NCBI GenBank assembly: GCA_013042765.1
Contig: JABDPP010000421.1
Span: 1-6,716 of the forward strand
Reading direction: 5' to 3'
Source: Litoreibacter sp.
GTDB lineage: Bacteria; Pseudomonadota; Alphaproteobacteria; Rhodobacterales; Rhodobacteraceae
Length of the DNA: 6,716 nucleotides
Every line of letters begins with the position of its first letter. Position 1 is the first letter of the stretch. The translations under genes were made by a program, and so were the position numbers. This document shows positions 1 to 5,962 of the stretch, one piece after another. The notes beneath the pieces were generated by a model. It did no database searches. It saw only the letters and a program-made list of their open reading frames with translations, and had not been told where the DNA came from.

Positions 1-1185
1 GGCCTGATCCGTGCCGACGGGATCACGGGACGGGATCTGTTAGGATGTGCGGTGGCCGCGGCGGTCTCTGCGAGTTTCAATGCCCCCATAGCAGGGGCGC
101 TCTTCGCGCTCGAGGTCGTGCTGCGCCATTTTGCCGTGCATGCCTTTGCTCCGATTGTCATCGCAAGCGCCGCCGGAACCGTGATCAACCGGCTTGAGTT
201 TGGCAACGTGACGGAGTTCACCTTGCCGGCGGAAAACATACTGTCCTTCTACGTGGAGCTGCCAGCCTTCCTCATGTTGGGGATCGTATCGGGGCTTGTC
301 GCGGTGGTCCTGATGCGTGCGGTATTCTGGGCGGACGACCTTGGCACTGTTGTACAAAAGGCCTCCCGGATGCCGCGCTGGCTACGTCCGGCTATTGCCG
401 GGGCGCTCCTCGGGGCAATTGCGCTTTGGTATCCGCATATCATCGGAGTTGGGTATGGCACCACCTCGGCGGCGTTGACCGGATCGCTCCTGCTCCATGA
501 GGCTGTAATCTTTGCCGTAATGAAGACAGCTGCGGTGGCCATTACCATGGCAGGACGCATGGGAGGCGGTGTGTTTTCACCTTCTTTGATGGTCGGAGCT
601 TTGACCGGGCTGGCCTTTGGCGGTATTGCGACCAGTATTTTCCCCAATGTCTCCGGGGCTGAGACGCTCTACGCTTTGGCCGGTATGGGCGCCGTGGCCG
701 CTGCGGTATTGGGCGCACCGATTTCCACCACGCTTATCGTGTTCGAGTTGACCGGAGACTGGCAGACCGGGCTTGCGGTTATGGTCGCGGTGTCTTTGTC
801 CACAGCGCTTTCCAGCCGCCTGGTGGACCGCTCGTTCTTCCTCACGCAGTTGGAACGGCGCGACATTCATCTTGCGGCCGGGCCTCAGGCCTATCTTCTG
901 AGCATGTTCCGGGTCGCCAACGTGATGCGAGGGCCCGATCACCACGAACCCGCACCGGAAGATGCAATCTGGAGCGCGATCGAACAGGGTGTCTTCATCG
1001 ACCCGAATGCAACGCTCGAGGTAGCCATGGTGGAGTTCGAGAAGAGCAACCGGGCGTTTATCCCGGTGGTCAAACTGGGCGGGAAAGGCGAGCCTCCGAC
1101 GCTCTTGGGCGCCTTGTTCCAGGTTGACACGCTGCGCGAGTACAACCGTGCTCTCGCGGCGACTGCCGCAGAAGAGCATTCCTAA
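1..1185 (+). CDS. ClC-family chloride channel/transporter, 3' part (start outside window)
   Basis: Voltage-gated chloride channel (ClC/EriC) family membrane protein that moves chloride or a related anion across the inner membrane. The frame is open from base 1, so the 394 residues seen are the C-terminal part; the selectivity motifs with the gating glutamate (GSGIP, G(K/R)EGP) would lie upstream. Visible family signatures are the helix-E/F-like SFNAPIAGALFALE (about residues 25-38), the GxFxP anion-pore motif GGGVFSP (188-194), GMGAVAAAVLGAPIS (about 228-242), and the long hydrophobic segments expected of the second half. After the membrane part comes a cytoplasmic tail of about 110 residues containing one recognisable CBS repeat (about 333-386: DPNATLEVAMVEFEKSNRAF, then LLGALFQVDTLREYNRAL), preceded by a VANVM stretch. 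Two positions are channel-like: the internal proton glutamate (E203 in E. coli ClC) aligns with V39, and the pore tyrosine (Y445) aligns with Phe in RSFFLTQL. It converges on the DUF427 gene. Confidence 0.93.
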   Translation, partial: GLIRADGITGRDLLGCAVAAAVSASFNAPIAGALFALEVVLRHFAVHAFAPIVIASAAGTVINRLEFGNVTEFTLPAENILSFYVELPAFLMLGIVSGLVAVVLMRAVFWADDLGTVVQKASRMPRWLRPAIAGALLGAIALWYPHIIGVGYGTTSAALTGSLLLHEAVIFAVMKTAAVAITMAGRMGGGVFSPSLMVGALTGLAFGGIATSIFPNVSGAETLYALAGMGAVAAAVLGAPISTTLIVFELTGDWQTGLAVMVAVSLSTALSSRLVDRSFFLTQLERRDIHLAAGPQAYLLSMFRVANVMRGPDHHEPAPEDAIWSAIEQGVFIDPNATLEVAMVEFEKSNRAFIPVVKLGGKGEPPTLLGALFQVDTLREYNRALAATAAEEHS

Positions 1186-1203
1186 TCCGTATCAAAGGTT
1201 GCG

Positions 1204-1242
1204 AAAATTCAGAGGGTCTCGGTTGCCGGAAGCGTGCCGAGC
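1204..1242 (-). terminator. weak possible terminator between convergent genes
   Basis: The 57-base gap between the ClC stop and the DUF427 stop contains a 5-base inverted repeat, CTCGG and CCGAG (about 1219-1223 and 1238-1242), with a 14-base loop. Read on the minus strand it is followed at some distance by a TTTT run (about 1204-1207). The stem is short, so this is only a tentative terminator for the DUF427 transcript. Nothing else is visible in the gap. Confidence 0.22.
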
Positions 1243-1584
1243 TCAGGTCTGCTCGACCGTCACCTTGTCCGGATAGAAGGCCAGATGACCCGCGATATCC
1301 TCAAGCCCCGCCTTGGGGGTCTCATAGGACCAGGCCGCGTTCTTGATTGGCCCGCTCTTCGCCTGAATGGTGAAATAACTCGCGTCACCTTTATGTGGGC
1401 AATGCGTAGTGTGATCGGAGGAATCAAAAAACGCCATCGCCAGATCGGAGCGCGGCACGTACAGCACCGGGGCGGAGTCGCCCTCCGAGAGCTCGATGAC
1501 ATTCGCGCTTTCGCCCAGCACGGCGCCGCCAGCCCTGATCGAGTAGGTTCCAGCTGCTTTGCGCAATTTGATGTGATCGGCCAT
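1243..1584 (-). CDS. DUF427 family protein, function unknown
   Basis: A 113-residue soluble protein of the DUF427 family (Pfam PF04248, also called NTP_transf_9), a small beta-rich fold with no agreed biochemical function. The family signatures are intact: RAGGAVLGES near the N-terminus (17-26), YVPRSDLAMAFF (42-53), the conserved HCPHKGDASYF block (61-71), AWSYETP (84-90), and the closing HLAFYPDKVTVEQT (100-113). It has no signal peptide or membrane segment. The frame stays open upstream to 1692. The ATG at 1584 is chosen because MADHIKLRKA is the usual family N-terminus, because a GAGAAAGGG Shine-Dalgarno sits five bases upstream, and because a promoter-like TTGACA lies between this ATG and the longer alternatives. 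It is 77 bases downstream of the aminopeptidase stop, on the same strand, and ends convergent to the ClC gene. The assignment is firm; the role is unknown. Confidence 0.9.
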   Translation of the reverse strand: MADHIKLRKAAGTYSIRAGGAVLGESANVIELSEGDSAPVLYVPRSDLAMAFFDSSDHTTHCPHKGDASYFTIQAKSGPIKNAAWSYETPKAGLEDIAGHLAFYPDKVTVEQT

Positions 1585-1589
1585 GACAG

Positions 1590-1598
1590 CCCTTTCTC
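1590..1598 (-). promoter_or_regulatory. ribosome binding site of the DUF427 gene
   Basis: On the minus strand GAGAAAGGG ends five bases (CTGTC) before the ATG at 1584. It is the clearest Shine-Dalgarno-like site in the window and supports 1584 as the start rather than the in-frame ATG at 1638. Confidence 0.6.
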
Positions 1599-1613
1599 TT
1601 TCTGCGACCCGCT

Positions 1614-1643
1614 TATGCACTGCATTTAACAGGTTCATGTCAA
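1614..1643 (-). promoter_or_regulatory. candidate promoter for the DUF427 gene
   Basis: On the minus strand a perfect TTGACA -35 box (plus-strand 1638-1643) is followed after 18 bases by TGCATA (1614-1619), a poor -10 match. It lies in the gap between the aminopeptidase stop (1662) and the DUF427 start (1584), giving an untranslated leader of roughly 20-25 bases that contains the Shine-Dalgarno. This suggests that the DUF427 gene can be transcribed on its own. The -35 is seen directly; promoter activity is inferred, and the weak -10 lowers confidence. Confidence 0.4.
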
Positions 1644-1661
1644 TCCCGCTTCCCATTTTGC

Positions 1662-3446
1662 CTAGAGGGGAGCGGTCGCCTCTGCCAGCCACTTAGCGGT
1701 TTCTCCCGTAACGTCCAGCCGCGCGCGAATTGTCTCATGGTAGGCGTTGAGCCAATCCCGTTCACCATTGCTCAGCATGTCTGGGAGGATCAGGCGACGA
1801 TCGATAGGGACCCATGTCAGGGTCTCGAAAGCGAGCATGTCGCGATCATCCGCGCCCTCGATCGTCGGAGCCGGCTGTACAACGATGAGGTTCTCGATGC
1901 GGATACCAAAGGCACTCTCGCGGTAGTAACCCGGCTCATTGGAGAGGATCATGCCGGGATCCAACGGCACCTCACCAATCCGACTGATCCGCTGCGGCCC
2001 CTCGTGGACGGAAAGATAGGCGCCCACGCCATGGCCCGTTCCATGGTCGTAGTCCAGACCCGCCCGCCATAAAGGCGCCCGCGCCAATGCATCAAGGTCC
2101 CGGCCTGCCAGTCCCTTGGGAAAGCATGTGCGTGAGATGGCGATCATGCCTTTCAGAACCAACGAGAAGCAGCGCTTTTGTGCCTCTGAAGGCGTGCCGA
2201 TAGGGATCGTTCGGGTGATGTCGGTCGTGCCGTCCACATACTGCCCGCCACTGTCGACCAGCAAAAGGTCTCCGTCTTCAAGGCTGCGGTTCGTCTCCTC
2301 CGTGACGCGGTAGTGGACGATGGCCCCGTTGGGACCGGCCCCAGCGATTGTCTCAAAACTTATGTCGCGTAGCGCATTCGTTTGCGCCCGGAATCCCTCG
2401 AGCGCCGTGACGACATCGATCTCGCGCAGCGATCCCGGCGGCTGGCGGTCGAGCCAGGCGAGGAATTCAACCATTGCATGGGCATCACGCAGATGTGCGG
2501 TCTTGGTGCATTCGATCTCTGTCGGGTTCTTCCGGGCTTTGGGCAGAATGCAGGGATCCGCCCCGTCGTTGATCTCAAGGCCGGCGGCATCAAGGATCTG
2601 CCAGATTCTCAGCGGCGCGGTGCGCTTGTCGACCCGCACCGGGCCCTGAAGCCGCACCAGCGCTGCCTCGAACTTCTCGGGCGGCAGGACGGAAATATCG
2701 GGGTCCGCAGGCAATTCCTCGAACTTGCCCGGATCCGCGAAAAGGTCGACCTTGCCACTCGCGTGGAGGATGGCAAAGCTTTGGACTATCGGAATTCGGG
2801 GGATGTCACTGCCGCGGATGTTCAGAAGCCACGCGATACTGTCAGGCAATGTGAGCACGGCGGCACGCTGCTTGTCTTTCGCCAACTTGGCTGAAATCTC
2901 CGCTCGTTTCGCCACGGAGGTCTTGCCGGACAGCTCGACCGGGTAGTTTTCGACCTTGCCCGCTGGCGCGGCGGGCCGGTCGTGCCAAATCCGGTCCACG
3001 AGGTTCTCGCAGGAAACGAGGTTGATCCCGCTTCCGGTCAGCTCCTTGGTGAGCGTGTCGATCTGGTCCTTCGTGTGCAGCCACGGGTCAAACCCGATTT
3101 TTCCCTGCCGCAACTGTTCGCGCAGCCAGCGCTCTAGCTTCGTTTCGGGCCAGGGCACGGGGGTGAACTGGTCCGTGTCAACTTGTGCCTTGACCTGCAC
3201 CCGGTAGCGACCATCGATAAAGACGCCGGCAATCTCCGGCAGGACGGCGCAGAACCCGGCTGATCCGGTGAACCCCGTCAGCCAGGACAGTCGTTCGTCA
3301 CAGGGAGCGACGTATTCCCCCTGATGCGCGTCGGCGCGGGGGATCAGAAATCCCGTAAAACCTGCGCCGGCAATGGCCTCGCGCAGCGCGGCGAGGCGTT
3401 TGGCGCCGGTATGGGGAGAGGTCGTCGCCTCGAATGTCTGAAACAT
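1662..3446 (-). CDS. aminopeptidase P family protein (Xaa-Pro aminopeptidase, M24B), three-domain type
   Basis: Cytoplasmic metallopeptidase that removes an N-terminal residue preceding proline. At 594 residues it matches the long three-domain form (human XPNPEP1 type, about 620) rather than the shorter E. coli PepP (about 440): two creatinase-like N-terminal domains (about 12-150 and 160-305), then the pita-bread M24 domain (about 312-525) and the short C-terminal M24 extension (about 535-592). The five dimetal ligands are all present: D398 (LLLVDSGG), D409 (GTTDITRT), H472 (HGTGHGVG), E504 (SNEPGYY) and E518 (GIRIENL). The supporting histidines H378 (IVHYR) and H481 (SVHEGP) are also there, so it should be active. 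There is no signal peptide. Its ATG overlaps the cobT TGA by one base (TGATG) and has no clear Shine-Dalgarno, so translation is probably coupled to cobT. A link to cobalamin synthesis beyond co-transcription is not evident. Confidence 0.95.
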   Translation of the reverse strand: MFQTFEATTSPHTGAKRLAALREAIAGAGFTGFLIPRADAHQGEYVAPCDERLSWLTGFTGSAGFCAVLPEIAGVFIDGRYRVQVKAQVDTDQFTPVPWPETKLERWLREQLRQGKIGFDPWLHTKDQIDTLTKELTGSGINLVSCENLVDRIWHDRPAAPAGKVENYPVELSGKTSVAKRAEISAKLAKDKQRAAVLTLPDSIAWLLNIRGSDIPRIPIVQSFAILHASGKVDLFADPGKFEELPADPDISVLPPEKFEAALVRLQGPVRVDKRTAPLRIWQILDAAGLEINDGADPCILPKARKNPTEIECTKTAHLRDAHAMVEFLAWLDRQPPGSLREIDVVTALEGFRAQTNALRDISFETIAGAGPNGAIVHYRVTEETNRSLEDGDLLLVDSGGQYVDGTTDITRTIPIGTPSEAQKRCFSLVLKGMIAISRTCFPKGLAGRDLDALARAPLWRAGLDYDHGTGHGVGAYLSVHEGPQRISRIGEVPLDPGMILSNEPGYYRESAFGIRIENLIVVQPAPTIEGADDRDMLAFETLTWVPIDRRLILPDMLSNGERDWLNAYHETIRARLDVTGETAKWLAEATAPL

Positions 3447-5323
3447 CAGCCGGCCCGTCTGATGCCCACCAAGCGCGCCCGGGCGCGTGGATCACTGTCA
3501 AAGAGCGCGGCGAGTTGTTCGGTCATTGCGCCTGCTAATTGTTCGACATCCGTGATCGTCACCGCGCGGTCGTAATAGCGCGTCACGTCATGGCCGATGC
3601 CGATGGCGATCAGTTCCACCCCGCGTCGCCGCTCGACCATGGCGATCACGTCGCGCAGGTGTTTCTCTAGGTAATTCGCAGGGTTAACGGACAAAGTTGA
3701 GTCGTCTACCGGCGCGCCATCGCTGATTACCATGAGAACCTTGCGGCTTTCGGGACGCCCCATCATGCGCCTGTGCGCCCATTCCAGCGCCTCACCGTCG
3801 ATATTCTCCTTCAGGAGACCTTCTTTCATCATCAGGCCGAGATTTTCTCGGGTCCGGCGCCAGGGCGCGTCGGCGGATTTGTAGATGATATGACGCAGAT
3901 CATTCAGGCGTCCTGGCTGCTGAGGGCGACCCTCACCAAGCCAGCCCTCGCGGCTCTGGCCACCTTTCCACGCACGGGTGGTGAAACCAAGGATCTCTGT
4001 TTTGACCTGACAGCGCTCCAGGGTGCGGGCGAGAACATCCGCGCAGATCGCCGCGATCGAGATTGGCCGGCCCCGCATAGAACCCGAATTGTCCAGAAGA
4101 AGCGTCACGCAGGTGTCGCGGAACTCAGTGTCCTTCTCGACCTTGAAGCTGAGCGGGGTTGTCGGGTTGGCCACCACACGCGCCAACCTGCCTGCGTCCA
4201 GAATGCCTTCTTCGAGATCAAACTCCCAAGACCGGCTCTGCTGGGCTTGCAAGCGGCGCTGCAGCTTGTTGGCGAGCCGTGAGACCGCGCCCTTCAAAGG
4301 CTCAAGCTGCTGGTCGAGATAGGCGCGAAGGCGTTCAAGTTCCGCCGCTTCGGCCAGATCTTCCGCCCGAATTTCTTCATCGAATTCAGTTGAATAGACG
4401 GTGTAGTTCGGATCAGCGTCGGAGTGGGGTGGCGGCGCAGGAGGCTCCAGCGGGGCCTCGCCCTCTGGCATTTCCGCCTCGTCGCCCATCTCTGCGTCGG
4501 CCATGTCATCGAGCTGAACCGTGGCCTGACTGGCGTCCTGCTGCTCATCCTGAGACTGTTCCGGGGAGACATCGTCATCCTCCGAATTGTCTTCCTTGTC
4601 AGCGTTGGACTGGTCGTCTTCGTCCTGCTGCTGCTCCTCGTTTTCAGCGCTCTCGTCCTGATCGTCGTCGATGTCGTCCGGGTCATCGCCCAACTGATCT
4701 CCATAGCCGAGATCGTCGATGACCTGCCGCGCAAACCGGGCAAACTCCGTTTGGTCGGACAGCACATCCTGCAAGTTTTCCAAAGTGCCGCCGGCCGATT
4801 GCTCAATGAAGTCCTTCCAAAGGTTCATCACGTTTTTCGCGCCCGGCGGCAATTCGCGCCCGGTCGCGAGGTGACGGATCAGGTAACCTGCGGCGACGGA
4901 CAGCGGAGCTTGCGCAGGTTCGGTAATCTGTTCATAGCCCTTGCGGGTTGCCTCGGCTCCGATCTTGGCGTCAATGTTGCCCGCGGTGCCGGGCATCGCG
5001 CGGGCGCCCATCGCCTCGCAGCGGGCAGTTTCCATCGCGTCGTAGAGATCGCGGGCCATGTTGCCTTGCGGCTCGTATTTCACGTTTGTCTGCGGGTTAT
5101 GAAACCTGCGGCGCAGGGCATAGGCGTCAGCGGTTCCACGGGCAAGCAGGACCTCGTCCTTGGTCATGCGCCGCGTGACTTGAGGCAGACGGACCTGATC
5201 ATTGGACATGCCGGGCGGGTCCACCGTGAAAGCGACGCCGAGATCGGGGTCGTTGGCCAGAGTCTTCGTGGCTTCGGCCAGAGCTTTCTTGAACGGCTCG
5301 GCGGGATTGTCGTTTTGGGCCAT
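3446..5323 (-). CDS. cobT: cobaltochelatase subunit CobT (aerobic cobalamin pathway)
   Basis: Subunit of the ATP-dependent cobaltochelatase CobNST, which inserts Co2+ into hydrogenobyrinic acid a,c-diamide; with CobS it forms the AAA+ chaperone-like motor acting on CobN. The 625 residues show the full CobT plan. First comes a conserved N-terminal domain (about 1-202; [47 protein letters not shown]). Then follows a long Asp/Glu/Gln/Ser-rich linker (about 203-292) ending in a proline stretch, a helical segment (about 313-360), and a C-terminal von Willebrand A domain with MIDAS motif DNSGSM (411-416) and the later metal-loop [10 protein letters not shown] (532-541). The length is normal for the family and no break is seen. 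The start ATG is preceded by AGGA at a rather long spacing of 11 bases; [15 protein letters not shown] matches known CobT N-termini. It follows the small secreted-protein gene by 76 bases and overlaps the aminopeptidase gene by one base. Confidence 0.97.
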   Translation of the reverse strand: MAQNDNPAEPFKKALAEATKTLANDPDLGVAFTVDPPGMSNDQVRLPQVTRRMTKDEVLLARGTADAYALRRRFHNPQTNVKYEPQGNMARDLYDAMETARCEAMGARAMPGTAGNIDAKIGAEATRKGYEQITEPAQAPLSVAAGYLIRHLATGRELPPGAKNVMNLWKDFIEQSAGGTLENLQDVLSDQTEFARFARQVIDDLGYGDQLGDDPDDIDDDQDESAENEEQQQDEDDQSNADKEDNSEDDDVSPEQSQDEQQDASQATVQLDDMADAEMGDEAEMPEGEAPLEPPAPPPHSDADPNYTVYSTEFDEEIRAEDLAEAAELERLRAYLDQQLEPLKGAVSRLANKLQRRLQAQQSRSWEFDLEEGILDAGRLARVVANPTTPLSFKVEKDTEFRDTCVTLLLDNSGSMRGRPISIAAICADVLARTLERCQVKTEILGFTTRAWKGGQSREGWLGEGRPQQPGRLNDLRHIIYKSADAPWRRTRENLGLMMKEGLLKENIDGEALEWAHRRMMGRPESRKVLMVISDGAPVDDSTLSVNPANYLEKHLRDVIAMVERRRGVELIAIGIGHDVTRYYDRAVTITDVEQLAGAMTEQLAALFDSDPRARARLVGIRRAG

Positions 5324-5399
5324 GGGCAGCGCAGTCCTGAGAGGTTTGGCCGCAATCTAGGGTGTTTTTCGGGGAATTGCCATGCGAAACGACGGAGGT

Positions 5400-5810
5400 T
5401 CAGGCGCCCAGAAGCAATCCGTCGCAGGCATGCAGAGAGGCGTCCGAGGCTTGCCGCGCTCGGTCTGCGCGGCGTTCGTCGGCGCTGAACTTTGCATGGT
5501 GCAAAAGATTGGCCTGCGCAGCTTTCGCAGCGACCTGCCAGTTCAGCGCTTGCTCCGCGGGCATGCCGTAGGCAATGGCATGGGGCAGGGTGGCCTCGAT
5601 CAGGGTCAGGAAATCTGCACGGCGCGCCTGGGTTCGCTCGGCAGAGGGGCCGTCCAACAGAAACTGGTGCTGGGCCAGGGCAGAAAGACGCCCGGCGCAG
5701 GCGGCGAACAATTTGATGCGCTCGGATGGCGAATTTGGCAGCGGGGTAGCGGGGCAAGTCAGGAGAAGAATTGCCAGAATGCCGGACATTAAAGTTTTTA
5801 AACTGCCCAT
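5400..5810 (-). CDS. small secreted/periplasmic protein of unknown function between cobS and cobT
   Basis: I do not recognise a named family. The 136-residue product has an N-terminal export signal (basic start MGSLKT, hydrophobic core about residues 8-18, turn with prolines at 20-25, likely cleavage near 23-28). A mature helical domain of about 110 residues follows, rich in Ala, Leu and Arg. A Cys at 19 (LLLTC) resembles a lipobox, but Thr at -1 is atypical. The mature part has only two cysteines, C38 (FAACAGRLSAL) and C129 (HACDGLL), at its two ends, which could form a disulfide in the periplasm. Coding is supported by signal peptide and domain architecture, orientation with the operon, and the fit between the cobS and cobT genes. 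The start is uncertain: ATG 5810 gives a better charged n-region, ATG 5789 (MSGILAILLL) is also possible, and neither has a clear Shine-Dalgarno. A role in cobalt or cobalamin handling is suggested by position alone. Confidence 0.72.
   Translation of the reverse strand: MGSLKTLMSGILAILLLTCPATPLPNSPSERIKLFAACAGRLSALAQHQFLLDGPSAERTQARRADFLTLIEATLPHAIAYGMPAEQALNWQVAAKAAQANLLHHAKFSADERRADRARQASDASLHACDGLLLGA
5793..5804. repeat. short AT-rich inverted repeat near the start of the small secreted-protein gene
   Basis: AGTTT and AAACT flank a central TT at 5793-5804, between the two candidate start codons (5810 and 5789). It is close to the larger palindrome at 5809-5835. It could be part of a regulatory region if translation begins at 5789, or be chance within a signal-peptide codon run. 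Confidence 0.3.
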
Positions 5811-5835
5811 AAATTCGACTTTAAGCCGAATTTAT
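5809..5835. promoter_or_regulatory. 27-base near-perfect palindrome, candidate operator or promoter element
   Basis: The arms ATAAATTCGACTT (5809-5821) and AAGCCGAATTTAT (5823-5835) are inverted complements around T5822, with 12 of 13 positions pairing; the only mismatch is A5818 against C5826. It is AT-rich in a GC-rich neighbourhood, lies upstream of the small secreted-protein gene, and ends within that gene's first candidate ATG. The symmetry and position suit a dimeric repressor site or, in RNA, a hairpin covering the translation start. A GATAAAT stretch on the minus strand at its right edge could act as a -10 box, but no convincing -35 is seen. The repeat is read directly; its function is inferred. 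Confidence 0.5.
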
Positions 5836-5898
5836 CGCCATACAATTAATCGTTTGGAGAATTTTGGCGCCGTTGCGCACGGGACACGACCTGAAAGC

Positions 5899-5910
5899 CC
5901 CGAAATCGGG
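5899..5910. repeat. short inverted repeat in the cobS downstream gap
   Basis: CCCGA and TCGGG pair around a two-base centre at 5899-5910. No T-run follows on either strand. It may add to RNA structure behind the larger hairpin at 5930-5949 but is too short to name. Confidence 0.25.
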
Positions 5911-5913
5911 TCC

Positions 5914-5949
5914 AAAAGGAAGATGTCACCCGGGGACAGTTGTCCCCGG
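5914..5949 (-). terminator. likely terminator after cobS
   Basis: A strong GC hairpin occupies 5930-5949: CCGGGGAC pairs perfectly with GTCCCCGG around AGTT (the inner A and T can pair too). It starts 13 bases after the cobS stop codon. On the minus strand the stem is followed by a pyrimidine-rich stretch with CTTCCTTTT about seven bases later (ending near 5914), an imperfect U-tract. On the plus strand no T-run follows, so it fits cobS rather than anything read rightwards. It may be a leaky terminator or an mRNA 3'-end stabiliser separating cobS from the downstream genes. Confidence 0.5.
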
Positions 5950-5962
5950 CAGGTCTTGGAAT

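Noticed and set aside
577..1179. Minus-strand open frame of 200 codons inside the ClC gene
   Set aside because: The plus-strand frame carries clear ClC and CBS motifs. The antisense product is Arg/His/Gln-rich with no recognisable domain, as expected for a shadow in GC-rich DNA.
1243..1692. Longer version of the DUF427 protein starting at 1692 or 1638
   Set aside because: The extension would overlap the end of the aminopeptidase gene (1692) or begin inside the promoter-like TTGACATG (1638). The ATG at 1584 has the Shine-Dalgarno and the family-typical N-terminus.
4430..4730. Possible tandem repeat in the region coding for the acidic part of CobT
   Set aside because: It is codon-level low complexity from Asp/Glu/Gln-rich protein sequence, normal for CobT linkers. 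No regular repeat unit is seen.
4424..5488. Long plus-strand open frame (354 codons) opposite cobT, with a very hydrophobic Leu/Val-rich stretch that mimics a membrane segment
   Set aside because: It is the antisense of CobT. The hydrophobic run is the mirror of the Asp/Glu-rich linker codons (GAC/GAG read backwards as GTC/CTC). The minus-strand frame is a full-length family match, so this is a shadow.
5164..5757. Minus-strand open frame of 197 codons spanning the small secreted-protein gene and the cobT start
   Set aside because: It overlaps two better-supported genes in another frame, lacks a family signature and has the Arg/Pro/Ser-rich composition of an out-of-frame reading.
5811..5962. 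Cobalamin riboswitch in the gap after cobS
   Set aside because: The gap is only about 150 bases and I could not find a B12-box-like conserved core. The visible structures are a simple GC hairpin and an AT-rich palindrome.
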